From positions 2,521,545 to 2,585,544 of the forward strand of contig OY282385.1 of NCBI GenBank assembly GCA_958295935.1: a DNA stretch of 64,000 nucleotides, read 5' to 3'. Shown here piece by piece: positions 41,933 through 50,951 of the stretch. Below the pieces are notes generated by a model. It saw only the letters and a program-made list of their open reading frames with translations, was not told the origin of the DNA and ran no database searches. Position numbers and translations under genes: made by a program. This DNA comes from an uncultured Dehalococcoidia bacterium (GTDB lineage Bacteria; Chloroflexota; Dehalococcoidia; Lucifugimonadales; Lucifugimonadaceae). Every line of letters begins with the position of its first letter. The stretch's first letter is position 1.

Positions 41933-43336
41933 TCAGGCGAACTGGTATTCTCTCGTGGCGAGTACCAGGGTGAGCATCTCGCCTATTCTTTCTTCACTCC
42001 TGGTTCGTTCCTTTTCGGCGCTAAAAGTGAGGTCGCCCTCCGCTTTGGCGAGTTTTACGAGTTCGTCCCGGGTTTCGGGGGTAAGTCCTACGTATCCTGA
42101 AAGTTCCTCAAGGGTGTGGACGAACTGTTCGGGCGATACCCGCTCGCCGGATGCTGCGATGGTGTCTATGACGTGCCGGGTGCCTGGCTTGTCTGCGTCC
42201 TTGACCATATCGACGGCGTAGTTGATGCGCTCAGTCAGTGTACCGCCGTCGATCCATTCTTTTCCGGTGTGCCATCCCTCAACGGTGGGCGGGTCCATCA
42301 ACCTTTGTCCCATGGCCCCCATTATGGCCTCGGTGTTTTCCAGCGCGGGTTCCGGCGTGCGGAATTCCCCTGAGAGCTTGATCACGCCGGCGACGTATTC
42401 CGCGGGCGACTTGACCCGCTGGTGCATGGCCTTCTTGAAGAAGTCCGAATTGAGCAGCGTTCGCATTACGGACCTCATGTCTGCATCGGACTCCTGGTAG
42501 GAGGCGACGAGTTCATCTATGGCGGCCGGGTCTCGAGGGGGTTCTATGCTCCACGCCGGGACCTGTGGTTCGTCGGCAACGAAGAAGTTGTAGAGGTGGC
42601 GCGATATGAACCTGGCTGCGGCTTCCTGGTTGACTATGATCTCGATGATGTCTTGGCCGTTGAAGTTGCCCGTGTGCCCCAAGAAGGTCTTTTCACCGTC
42701 GTCGTGATCGTCAGGCCTGTATTCGAACTTGCTGCCGAAGTGTCCGTAGGGATAGAGGGGAAGGGGCTGCTCGAAGGTCCACCCGGTGAAGGCCCTGGCT
42801 ACGTTCTTGATGTCGGTCTCGGTGTAGTTCCCGATGCCCATGGAGAAGAGTTCGAGCAACTCCCGGCCGTAGTTTTCGTTAATCGATCCTGAGTGGTTCT
42901 CGCAGTTGTCGAGCCAGTAGATCATGGCTGGGTCTCTGGACAGTTCGATGAGGATCGTCCTCAAATTTCCCAGTCCGTTCTCTCGGAACATCTGAATCTG
43001 GTCGATCATGGTCGGCGTGTGCTCGCTCTTGGTCCAGCCTGTGGCGAACACGTGGTGCCAAAAGAGGGCCATCTTCTCTTCGAGCGGGCGCCTGGAGTTG
43101 GTCATTCGGTACATCCACCGGGCGTTCCAGTCGCCTTGGCCGTCCTTGCTGACAGTGTGAGGCAGGTAGCGGGAAATTATGTCCTCTTCAAGGTCTGGCG
43201 CCCGTTCCGGGTGTATCAGCTCCTCTACGACGTCCTCGTAGGGCCGTCCTTCCAGCCTTTGCAAGTCTTCCCGTGAGGCCCCGAACCCTGCTCTGCGAAG
43301 GAGGTGGGCCAATAGCGGCCGCTGGTTATCAGCCAT
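41933..43336 (-). CDS. DUF1800 family protein, second copy
   Basis: A 467-residue paralogue of the plus-strand DUF1800 protein: LLRRAGFGAS, MALFWHHVFATG, YWLDNCENHSG, YGRELLELFSMGIGNYT and PPTVEGWHTGKEW. The ATG chosen is preceded by GGGAGATAGAA and gives exactly the length of the other copy; an upstream ATG would add seven residues. Both copies end in the same REYQFA/VEYQFA tail. First gene of the DUF1800-DUF1501-NHL unit. Confidence 0.93.
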   Translation of the reverse strand: MADNQRPLLAHLLRRAGFGASREDLQRLEGRPYEDVVEELIHPERAPDLEEDIISRYLPHTVSKDGQGDWNARWMYRMTNSRRPLEEKMALFWHHVFATGWTKSEHTPTMIDQIQMFRENGLGNLRTILIELSRDPAMIYWLDNCENHSGSINENYGRELLELFSMGIGNYTETDIKNVARAFTGWTFEQPLPLYPYGHFGSKFEYRPDDHDDGEKTFLGHTGNFNGQDIIEIIVNQEAAARFISRHLYNFFVADEPQVPAWSIEPPRDPAAIDELVASYQESDADMRSVMRTLLNSDFFKKAMHQRVKSPAEYVAGVIKLSGEFRTPEPALENTEAIMGAMGQRLMDPPTVEGWHTGKEWIDGGTLTERINYAVDMVKDADKPGTRHVIDTIAASGERVSPEQFVHTLEELSGYVGLTPETRDELVKLAKAEGDLTFSAEKERTRSEERIGEMLTLVLATREYQFA

Positions 43337-43675
43337 TTCTATATCTCCCATATTCACACCTTCGGCGGCTGGCCGCGTGGTGGACTTCGGTTCTCTGTGC
43401 TATAGCCTTCATGCGCGACTCGTCGCGCCCGCGATGCGTTTTCGAGACAAGTACGCCCACTTTATAGCAAAATCGCGGCGCGGGCATCCCAATTTACGCT
43501 CGCTCTCTCGCTCTACGGTGCAGATAGGTAGGGGGAGACCTCTGTTCGCGTCTACTCCCATGGCGGGCCTCGGCAGGGAACGGGCCTTCCTGGTCGAGGG
43601 CCGATGCGTCATGGAGCGGTATCGGCCTGGTCATGACGCAGCGCGGGTCGCTAGGGGGCAGTTCGGCGGCGGCGG
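43337..43675 (+). other. Intergenic region upstream of the DUF1800 unit
   Basis: No gene recognised. On the minus strand a TATAAAGT sequence (about 43458-43465) is the best promoter-like element for the DUF1800-DUF1501-NHL unit, but no well-spaced -35 is seen. Nothing else stands out. Confidence 0.3.
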
Positions 43676-45163
43676 TCAGTCATCTGCCTGGGTCAAGTGT
43701 TTTACGGCAAAATCCTCTTCCGGAGAGTAGACCAGTTTCTTGCGGCCTCTGATTGCGAAGTAGATCAACCCCGCGGCGAACCATACAGCGCATCCGTAGA
43801 CGCCCAAGCGGTAGTCGGGGCTTAGGAATAGAAAGCACAGGGTAGCGAAGGCGATGACTGCGGCTACGATCGCTCCTATGTTGCCGAGGGGGCTGACGTA
43901 GGGCCGCTCGATGGCGGGGAATCGTCTCCTCAGCAATACGAATGCGATCATCTGCATGACGTATGCGATGACTGCTCCGAAGACGGCCATGTTGAGGAGT
44001 ACGGCTCCAACGGGCACGTCCTGGCCGAGCCAGTCATCTCCGAACTCGATGAGCAGTGCAACGCAGTATCCGACGACCGCCCCTGCGATCAAGGCTACGT
44101 TGGGAGTCTTGCGTTTTGGGAGCGTCACGGAAAGCCATTGCGGGAAGTAACCGGAGCGCGACAGGGAGTATATGTTGCGGCCGTATGCGTAGATGATGGT
44201 GTGGAAGCTGGCGACGAGGCCGGCGACGGCGATCAGTGCGAGAACGGAGGCGCCGATGCCGTCTCCGAAGATTGTGGTGAAAGCCAGGAAGAGGGGTTCG
44301 TTAGATTTCCCAACTTCTGCCGCGCCGGGTGCGATTCCGGCGTTCAGGAACAGTGTCAAGACGGAGGCTACGATCAGAGTAAGAATGCCCCATAGCAGAG
44401 CTTTGGGCATATCTCGCTTGGGGTTGCGCGACTCTTCGGAGGCCAGGGGGAGTTGTTCGATGGCGAGGTAGAACCATATGGCAAAGGGCAGGGCCTGAGC
44501 GACACCGCCCCATCCGAATGGGAGGAAGCGGGAGTTTCCGGGTTCGGGTTCGATGTTGAAGGCCATGTCCCAGCTGAAATGCGGGATTGCGCCTATCCAG
44601 AACACAAGCAGAATCGCCAGGGTGAGCGTGGTGATGGCGACGGAGAATTTGAAAGCCGCTTCGACTCCGACGATGTTCAGGCCTACGAAGAGGGCGTAGA
44701 AGATCAGCCACCAGACGGGCGCGGGAATCTCAATGCCGAACATACTGTTGAGCACGGCGCCCATATAGCCTCCAATGCCGACGACTATCACCGCTGGGGT
44801 TAGTATGTATTCGATATTTTCGGACAGCCCGGTGACGAATCCTCCCCATGGCCCCATGGCAGTCCGCCCGAAGGAATAGGCGCCGCCCGTGTGCGGCAAG
44901 GCGGGGGCCATCTCTGCGATGGAGTAGCAGATGCCGACGTACATGACTGCGACGATGCCGGTTGCTACTGCCAGGCCTCCAAAGCCGCCTACGCCGAGCC
45001 CAAAGTTCCAGCCGAAGAAGTCCCCGGAGATAACTGCGCCTACGCCGAGCGCCCACAGGGAGAACACCCCGGCGTAGCGTTTCAGTCCGCGCTTCTCGAA
45101 GTAGTTATCCTCGGCAACGCGGTACTCCACGGAGCCGATCTTGCGTTTATCTGAGTCGGTCAC
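43676..45163 (-). CDS. APC-family permease, ethanolamine-permease-like
   Basis: A 495-residue membrane protein with about 12 hydrophobic helices. The N-terminal part (YFEKRGLKRYAGVFSLWALG, ISGDFFGWNFG, AEMAPALPHTGGAYSF, SENIEYILTPAVIV) closely follows the ethanolamine permease branch of the amino acid-polyamine-organocation superfamily. It would import ethanolamine or a related amine or amino acid by cation symport. No ethanolamine ammonia-lyase genes are nearby, so the substrate is uncertain. It is transcribed divergently from the hsd operon. Confidence 0.88.
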   Translation of the reverse strand: MTDSDKRKIGSVEYRVAEDNYFEKRGLKRYAGVFSLWALGVGAVISGDFFGWNFGLGVGGFGGLAVATGIVAVMYVGICYSIAEMAPALPHTGGAYSFGRTAMGPWGGFVTGLSENIEYILTPAVIVVGIGGYMGAVLNSMFGIEIPAPVWWLIFYALFVGLNIVGVEAAFKFSVAITTLTLAILLVFWIGAIPHFSWDMAFNIEPEPGNSRFLPFGWGGVAQALPFAIWFYLAIEQLPLASEESRNPKRDMPKALLWGILTLIVASVLTLFLNAGIAPGAAEVGKSNEPLFLAFTTIFGDGIGASVLALIAVAGLVASFHTIIYAYGRNIYSLSRSGYFPQWLSVTLPKRKTPNVALIAGAVVGYCVALLIEFGDDWLGQDVPVGAVLLNMAVFGAVIAYVMQMIAFVLLRRRFPAIERPYVSPLGNIGAIVAAVIAFATLCFLFLSPDYRLGVYGCAVWFAAGLIYFAIRGRKKLVYSPEEDFAVKHLTQADD

Positions 45164-45344
45164 CTTGCTCGGTTCACTTTGCCAGGCGGGTTACTCTTCC
45201 AATCCGGGACGGGTCATCTCATATCCGCAATGGGGCCTGTGGCTTTGCAAGGTCGTCGGCAACTCCGGAGCGGACGGCGGTCTCGGTGTTTGGGAGGGTC
45301 GGCTGCGGGGCGCCGTGCGGGGCATTTGATCGCGCTTTACTACT

Positions 45345-45350
45345 TATACT
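45345..45350 (+). promoter_or_regulatory. -10 element suggesting a leaderless hsdM transcript
   Basis: TATACT ends seven bases before the hsdM ATG, so transcription would start at or next to the start codon. No ribosome site precedes the ATG. The -35 region is poor (TTTGAT, 14 bases upstream). Confidence 0.35.
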
Positions 45351-45356
45351 GCATAC

Positions 45357-47213
45357 ATGGCAAATATGACAGACAAGCGCGCGGTCAGCTCGACTCTGCA
45401 AGGCATCCGCGCCAGGCTCGGCCTGACGCGGGAGCGTCTCGCGGAGCGTCTTGGGGTTTCCTTTGCCGCGGTGAATCGCTGGGAGGATGGCGGGGCGATG
45501 CCCCGCAAGGTGTCTCGGACGGCCATCGCCGCGCTTGCCGCGGAGGCAGGCATAGAGGTCGTTGCCGGCGTCCGTTCGTCCGTCGATGGAAGCGAGGCGG
45601 CGTCCCGCGTGACCCGTCGTCGGTCCCGCAGGCGCCAGGCCGCGGTTCCATCGACCAAGCCCATGGAGCAGATGCTGTGGGATGCGGCCTGTTCCATCCG
45701 GGGCCAGAAAGACGCGTCCAAGTTCAAGGACTACCTGCTGCCTTTGCTCTTCCTCAAGCGTCTTTCGGACGTCTTCGACGACGAGATGGCGCGCCTGGCC
45801 AAGGAGTTAGGCGGCATAGAGTCGGCCAAGGAGATAGCGGAGGACGACCACGAAGTGCTGCGCTTCTACCTGCCTTTGGAGGCGCGCTGGTCGGTCATCA
45901 GCGGGCGGGAAGGCCACGATTGGCCTGACGACGAATGGGGGCAGAGCACGCGTCCGAGGGACATAGGCGACCATCTGACCAAGGCGGTCAGGGCGGTCGT
46001 CAAGCGGAACCCCACTCTTTCGGGGGTGATCGACCTGGTGGACTTTGCGGAGGAGCGCAACGGGGTGCGCGACATCGACGCGGCTCGGCTGTCCGCGGTC
46101 GTCGAGACCTTCAGCGATCCCCGCTACCGGCTTGGCCTCGACGACGTTCAGCCGGACTTCCTGGGGCGCGCCTATGAGTACCTTCTCAGAAAGTTCGCGG
46201 AGGGATCCGGTCAGAGTTCGGGAGAGTTCTTCACTCCGACGGAGGTCGGATTTCTGATGGCGCACCTGATGCGGCCCAAGTCTGGCGAGCGCTGCCACGA
46301 CTACGCCTGCGGCTCTGCCGGACTGCTCATCAAGCTTCAGTTGGCGGCCCGTGAGCTCGACCCTGCGAGCCGCGGGGTTCCGCTCAAGCTGTACGGTCAG
46401 GAGTTGCAGGCGGACAGCTACGCGGTGGCCCGCATGAACGCCGTCATCCACGACATGTCGGAGGTTCAGATCGAGCGCGGCGACACGATGACAAGCCCGA
46501 AGTTCCGGGACGCTTCCAGCCGGATTGCGACCCACGACGTCGTGGTGGCCAATCCCATGTGGAACCAGAATTTCGACTCCGGCGTCTTCGTGAACGACCC
46601 GTTCGACCGTTTCCGCGCTGCGGGCGGCATCACCACGGGGAAGGGGGACTGGGCCTGGCTTCAGCACACTCTGGCGTGTATGAACGAGCGCGGTCGTGCG
46701 GCCGTGGTGCTGGACACCGGCGCGGTGACGCGCGGCTCGGGGGCGAAGCACGAGGACAGGGAGCGGAACATCCGCAAGTGGTTCGTCGAGCGGGACCTGA
46801 TCGACGGCGTGATCCTGCTGCCGGACAACCTCTTCTACAACACCAGCGCGGCGGGCATCATCGTGGCGCTATCGAAGCGCAAGCCGGCGGCGCGGCAAGG
46901 GAAGATCGTGCTTCTGAACGCCAGCCGGAGGGTGCGCAAGGGCCGGCCCAAGAACTTCATTCCGGAGGAGGACATACGCCCGTTGGCGGATATGTTCCTG
47001 AAGGGCGAGCCGGTGGAGGGCGAGGCGGCGGTCATAACGCGGGAGCAGGCTAAGGAAGCGGACTACAACCTGAGCCCTAGCCGATGGGTGGGGCAGGGGG
47101 ATGCCGTCGTCCAGCGTCCGATCAGGGAGATCATTGCGGAGATGCGGAGTCTCGATGAATCGGCCCGCGAGATCGACGTTCGGCTGAAGGACATGTTGGC
47201 GCGTCTGCAATAG
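45357..47213 (+). CDS. hsdM: Type I restriction-modification system methyltransferase HsdM with N-terminal HTH
   Basis: A 618-residue protein. Residues 12-60 are an Xre-like helix-turn-helix ([20 protein letters not shown]). After a basic linker comes the HsdM N-terminal helical domain ([16 protein letters not shown]), then the methyltransferase: [16 protein letters not shown], the AdoMet site [12 protein letters not shown], and motif IV as [10 protein letters not shown] instead of the usual NPPF/Y. The HTH could bind the own promoter and regulate the operon (inference). It is the first gene of a long operon containing hsdS, hsdR and several inserted defence-type genes. Its 3' end is copied in a chimeric gene downstream. 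Confidence 0.93.
   Translation: MANMTDKRAVSSTLQGIRARLGLTRERLAERLGVSFAAVNRWEDGGAMPRKVSRTAIAALAAEAGIEVVAGVRSSVDGSEAASRVTRRRSRRRQAAVPSTKPMEQMLWDAACSIRGQKDASKFKDYLLPLLFLKRLSDVFDDEMARLAKELGGIESAKEIAEDDHEVLRFYLPLEARWSVISGREGHDWPDDEWGQSTRPRDIGDHLTKAVRAVVKRNPTLSGVIDLVDFAEERNGVRDIDAARLSAVVETFSDPRYRLGLDDVQPDFLGRAYEYLLRKFAEGSGQSSGEFFTPTEVGFLMAHLMRPKSGERCHDYACGSAGLLIKLQLAARELDPASRGVPLKLYGQELQADSYAVARMNAVIHDMSEVQIERGDTMTSPKFRDASSRIATHDVVVANPMWNQNFDSGVFVNDPFDRFRAAGGITTGKGDWAWLQHTLACMNERGRAAVVLDTGAVTRGSGAKHEDRERNIRKWFVERDLIDGVILLPDNLFYNTSAAGIIVALSKRKPAARQGKIVLLNASRRVRKGRPKNFIPEEDIRPLADMFLKGEPVEGEAAVITREQAKEADYNLSPSRWVGQGDAVVQRPIREIIAEMRSLDESAREIDVRLKDMLARLQ
47003..47090 (+). repeat. hsdM 3'-end segment duplicated downstream (copy 1)
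   Basis: This part of hsdM (encoding [16 protein letters not shown]...SPSRWVG) recurs at 47810-47889 with few changes and a 9-base deletion. It marks a recombination junction. Confidence 0.8.
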
Positions 47214-47249
47214 GCGCGGGAGCTCAGGACCGCAAGGAGGGTTGAGAGC

Positions 47250-47627
47250 ATGGGAGCGACGCACGTGACCGTAGCCATACGCAATCCGGCGCAGCCGGAT
47301 CGGACTTGGGAGGGGCTGTTCCTGGTCGATACGGGGGCGACGGATTCTCTGGCGCCCAGGTCGTGTCTGGAAGCCATCGGCCTTGAGCCGAGGGGTCGGC
47401 GAGTGTACGAACTGGCGGACGGCAGCGAGCTGGTTCTGGACGTCACGGTTGCGGAGATCGAGTTCATGGGTGAGGTGGTCGGGGGTACTGTCATCATGGG
47501 TTCGGACGATGCGGAGCCGCTGCTTGGGGTGACGGCTCTGGAATCGGTGGGCATTGTGGTAGACCCTCTGAACCAGCGTTTGAAGAGGCTGCCGGCGGTG
47601 CGGCTCAAGGGGCTGGGTATTCGATGA
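47250..47627 (+). CDS. Retropepsin-like aspartic protease
   Basis: A 125-residue single-domain aspartic protease-like protein. The active-site motif is LFLVDTGATDSLAP with Asp27, and the C-terminal part has LLGVTALESVGIVVD, equivalent to the hydrophobic-hydrophobic-Gly segment of retropepsins. One domain implies a homodimer. It lies between hsdM and a chimeric ORF, with an ATGA overlap, so it is part of the operon. Function in restriction is unknown; it could process a partner protein or act as a toxin-antitoxin component. Confidence 0.82.
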   Translation: MGATHVTVAIRNPAQPDRTWEGLFLVDTGATDSLAPRSCLEAIGLEPRGRRVYELADGSELVLDVTVAEIEFMGEVVGGTVIMGSDDAEPLLGVTALESVGIVVDPLNQRLKRLPAVRLKGLGIR

Positions 47628-48016
47628 ATACAGCGCGGGCAAGGCGTCCTATTGGGGAGTTGTGCGACCTGATCGCAGAGCCGGTCAGGCCGGGCACTCG
47701 ACCGGATGCGCTCTATCTGGGGCTGGAGCATCTGGCGTCTGGGCGGCTGGTTCGGATTGGCGGCGGTCAGGCGTCGGAGATGCGAAGCAGTACGTCGGCT
47801 GGCGTGAGGGGTGAGCCGGTGGAGGGTGAAGTCGCGGTGATAACGCGGGAGCAGGCGGACTACAAACTGAGCCCTAGCCGTTGGGTGGGTACAACCGGGG
47901 CCAACGACGAAGAGTCCTTGAATAACCTAGTTGACGCGCTCGGGTCTATCTCGGTTACAGAAAGCTCACTTGATAACCAGATCACGTCAACTTTCAATAC
48001 AGTGGAACGCATGTAA
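47624..48016 (+). CDS. Chimeric ORF: HsdS N-terminal fragment fused to an HsdM C-terminal fragment
   Basis: A 130-residue frame. Residues 1-58 resemble the start of a specificity subunit (PDALYLGLEHLASGRL, SEMRSST), while residues 63-89 ([27 protein letters not shown]) match the end of HsdM encoded upstream. The last 40 residues are of lower GC and resemble the helical HsdM tail. The frame is intact with ATGA and TAATG overlaps to its neighbours. It is probably a recombination product between two hsd loci, kept in frame by chance or because coupling is needed for hsdS translation. Confidence 0.75.
   Translation: MNTARARRPIGELCDLIAEPVRPGTRPDALYLGLEHLASGRLVRIGGGQASEMRSSTSAGVRGEPVEGEVAVITREQADYKLSPSRWVGTTGANDEESLNNLVDALGSISVTESSLDNQITSTFNTVERM
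47810..47889 (+). repeat. hsdM 3'-end segment, copy 2, inside the chimeric ORF
   Basis: Second copy of the hsdM tail segment found at 47003-47090, lacking nine bases relative to it. Confidence 0.8.
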
Positions 48017-49254
48017 TGGTCTCGGAGATTATCCCAAGCAACTGGGCATTGTATTCTATTGCTGGGCTCAACGTAGGTGAAGTGAGTATGCTTAATCCAA
48101 CCAAATTTCCGGACGAAGAATTTGAATACTACAGTATTCCTGCTTATCAAAATGCAGAAACACCAGAGATGACGAAAGGGCGCGACATCCTCAGTCAGAA
48201 ATTGCTGATCCCTGAGGTGTGCGTTCTTTTTGGTAAGTTGAACCCGCGCGTGGAAAAAGTATGGAATGTCAAGTCGTACAATCCTTCTCGGCGCATAGCA
48301 TCCACCGAATGGCTTCCTATTATGCCCAAGCCAGGTATCGACCAAGATTATGTCTATTTCCTCATGCACTCCAAATGGGTGATGCCAATTGCGCAAACCC
48401 TAGTTTCGGGATCCACACCAAGCCGCCAGCGAGTCGATCCTGATGCATTTTATAAGATACTTGTTCCAGTACCTGAGTTAGACGAGCAACAGGCGATCAG
48501 TGCGGCACTCAGTCAGGTGCGCGACGCAATCGGGGTACAGGGCCAGAGCATTGCGGTCGCACAGGATTTGAAACGCGCGGCGATGCGGACGCTGTTCACG
48601 CGGGGCCTGCGGGGTGAGGCGCAGAGGGAGACGGAGATCGGGCCGGTGCCGGAGAGTTGGGAGGTGGTGTCTATTGAAAATTCAATTCGGCCCTATAGGT
48701 TCAATCGCGGCATACAGGTGCCCAGATCAGCTTATGCGACAACAGGGACATGGCCAATTATCGATCAGGGACAAGAATTCATTGCAGGTTATATCGACGA
48801 CCAGAAACGAATTGTCCGGCCCGAATGTCCGATCATTATTTTTGGAGACCATACCCGGGTATTTAAATTTGTGGATTTCGATTTCGCATTAGGAGCAGAT
48901 GGAACGAAACCACTCCTGGCCGAGGACGGATTTGACTCTAAATATCTCTATTATTCATTTAGCAACCTGGATGTCCCTTCGAGAGGCTATAATCGTCATT
49001 ACCGTGTATTGATTCAAATGCACATTAAGAAACCATCACTCGCAGAACAGCAAGAGATCGCTGCCATCCTCGAAGCCATCGACCGTAAGATAGACTTGCA
49101 TCGGCGCAAGCGCGCTGTGCTGGAGGAGTTGTTCAGGGCGCTGCTGCACAAGCTGATGACGGGTGAGATACGGGTGGGGGAGCTGGGGACGGTGGGAGCG
49201 GGGGAGAATAGCGACGACCAAAAGGCACCCGAACCGATAGGGGATCTGGTATGA
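48016..49254 (+). CDS. hsdS: Type I restriction-modification specificity subunit HsdS
   Basis: A 412-residue HsdS with two target-recognition domains, each followed by a conserved helix region: first ELDEQQAISAALSQVRDAI, then SLAEQQEIAAILEAIDRKID with the end LEELFRALLHKLMTGEIRV. The second domain starts at IGPVPESWEVV. The recognition domains (about 48020-48470 and 48675-49040) are AT-rich relative to the conserved helices, the usual sign of domain exchange. It determines the sequence recognised by both HsdM and HsdR. Its start overlaps the preceding stop (TAATG), and its end overlaps the next gene by four bases. Confidence 0.93.
   Translation: MVSEIIPSNWALYSIAGLNVGEVSMLNPTKFPDEEFEYYSIPAYQNAETPEMTKGRDILSQKLLIPEVCVLFGKLNPRVEKVWNVKSYNPSRRIASTEWLPIMPKPGIDQDYVYFLMHSKWVMPIAQTLVSGSTPSRQRVDPDAFYKILVPVPELDEQQAISAALSQVRDAIGVQGQSIAVAQDLKRAAMRTLFTRGLRGEAQRETEIGPVPESWEVVSIENSIRPYRFNRGIQVPRSAYATTGTWPIIDQGQEFIAGYIDDQKRIVRPECPIIIFGDHTRVFKFVDFDFALGADGTKPLLAEDGFDSKYLYYSFSNLDVPSRGYNRHYRVLIQMHIKKPSLAEQQEIAAILEAIDRKIDLHRRKRAVLEELFRALLHKLMTGEIRVGELGTVGAGENSDDQKAPEPIGDLV
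49117..49187 (+). repeat. hsdS 3'-end segment duplicated downstream (copy 1)
   Basis: Encodes LEELFRALLHKLMTGEIRVGEL; recurs at 51078-51147 fused to a nucleotidyltransferase fragment. Confidence 0.8.
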
Positions 49255-50888
49255 GATTCAAGAGAGCTACGATCAAGGACTTCAAGCGGTTCACGGACTT
49301 AACCGTTCACAACATTCCAGAAACGGCTCGCCTGATTATGCTAGCCGGTCCGAACGGGAGCGGCAAATCATCATTCTTCGATGCTTTGCATATTTGGGGT
49401 GAATCAAAATCCGGGCGCTCCTCTACCTGGGAGGCTGAATACCATGCGAAGAGATATTCTCCGGAGCTTGGTCATGCCAATTGGAATGACCGAATCCAAA
49501 CAGAGTTACATGAGGACCTTCCGGACAATGTCTATGACAACAGGAAGACTTTCTACATCAGATCTGCGTATAGAAACGATCCTGAATTCCTCATAGGTAA
49601 TCTTATGCGCCAAGGAGACCCTCTGGATCAAATCCCAGTTAGGCGTATGATCGACAACGACGCGAGTGTAAGTCGGAACTACCAGAAGCTGGCTAGCAAA
49701 GGCTTTGAAGATTTATATGAGCAAGGCGACGGATCGACGACATTCACTAAATACCGGAAGGAAAGCATCGGGGATATTCGAGATGCTTTGTGCCAATTAT
49801 TTCCTGACTTGAAGCTGAATGGCTTGGGAAATCCTTTGCACGATGGCACTTTCAGATTTACCAAGGGTGTAAGCCAAGGGTTCGTCTATAAAAACCTATC
49901 TGGGGGAGAGAAGGCTGCGTTCGACCTTATCTTGGATATGGTCATCGCTCGACGCGATTACGACGACACTCTCTATTGTATTGACGAGCCTGAATCGCAC
50001 ATGAATTCACGCCTTCAAGCGGAACTTCTATCAGTTCTGTATGGCCTCATCCCCGGAAAGTGTCAATTGATGTTGGCTACGCACTCTATTGGTATGATGC
50101 GACGCGCGCGGGATATTGGAAAAGAGAATCCTGGGACCGTGGTATTTCTTGACTTTGGAAACCATGATTTCGACCAAAAGATAGTGATTGAACCAACCAA
50201 GCCGGATCGAACTTTCTGGAAAGCTGTTCATGAGGTCGCGCTAGATGATCTGGCAGCACTTATTGCTCCAGAAAAAGTGATTATCTGCGAGGGTGAACCG
50301 AAGAGTACAAATATCAAACGGAACTACTCGCATGATGCGCGTTGCTATGACCAAATCTTCAGCGACGAATTTCCAGAGGCGCGATTCGTTCCTGGAGGCA
50401 ATGATCGTGAAGTAGCAGAGGACAAACGTGGTATCGAGTATACGCTTGGTACATTGACCAAGGGCACCGAGGTCGTCAAACTTATCGACCGAGATGCCAG
50501 ATCTCCTGAAGAGGTTATCGATTTAGGGGAGGACGGCACTCGGGTGCTGTCACGGCGCAACTTGGAGTCTTACCTCTTTGATGACGAGGTTCTTAGTGCG
50601 CTTGCGGCGTCGGTTGGCAAGAAGGACAAGATCAAGGCGCTTCTCGCGAGGAAGGAAGCTATCCGCTCTGCAAGACCCAACGACGCCCCCGACGACCTCA
50701 AGCCAGCCAGTGGTGAGATTTACCTCGCGTGTAAGGGTATTCTGAGCCATCCCAATCCCGGAAACGACGCAAAGTCATTCATGCGCTATACGCTGACCCC
50801 GCTCGTCAAGCCTGGGATGGACGTGTACAAGGAACTGAGGCGTGACATCTTCGGCCCGGATGATGGCGACGTTTCGCAGATGGATTAG
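49251..50888 (+). CDS. AAA ATPase with TOPRIM/DUF4435-like C-terminal region, defence-type
   Basis: A 545-residue SMC/OLD-type ATPase: Walker A GPNGSGKSS near residue 33, ABC-like signature LSGGEKAAF near 219, Walker B LYCIDEPE near 244, and the H-loop ATHS. The C-terminal part (from about residue 340) has IICEGEPKS, KLIDRDARS and SRRNLESYLF, a pattern like TOPRIM or DUF4435 nuclease domains. It thus resembles OLD/GajA proteins, or a fused form of the two PARIS proteins. It overlaps hsdS by four bases (ATGA). Codon GC is lower than that of hsdM, suggesting acquisition. Probably senses phage and degrades nucleic acid. Confidence 0.78.
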   Translation: MRFKRATIKDFKRFTDLTVHNIPETARLIMLAGPNGSGKSSFFDALHIWGESKSGRSSTWEAEYHAKRYSPELGHANWNDRIQTELHEDLPDNVYDNRKTFYIRSAYRNDPEFLIGNLMRQGDPLDQIPVRRMIDNDASVSRNYQKLASKGFEDLYEQGDGSTTFTKYRKESIGDIRDALCQLFPDLKLNGLGNPLHDGTFRFTKGVSQGFVYKNLSGGEKAAFDLILDMVIARRDYDDTLYCIDEPESHMNSRLQAELLSVLYGLIPGKCQLMLATHSIGMMRRARDIGKENPGTVVFLDFGNHDFDQKIVIEPTKPDRTFWKAVHEVALDDLAALIAPEKVIICEGEPKSTNIKRNYSHDARCYDQIFSDEFPEARFVPGGNDREVAEDKRGIEYTLGTLTKGTEVVKLIDRDARSPEEVIDLGEDGTRVLSRRNLESYLFDDEVLSALAASVGKKDKIKALLARKEAIRSARPNDAPDDLKPASGEIYLACKGILSHPNPGNDAKSFMRYTLTPLVKPGMDVYKELRRDIFGPDDGDVSQMD

Positions 50889-50951
50889 CGCGATCGGTGT
50901 GCTCTACGTCTGGGCTAGCAGTGAGTGCTGGCAGAAAGTGAACGTGGATCA

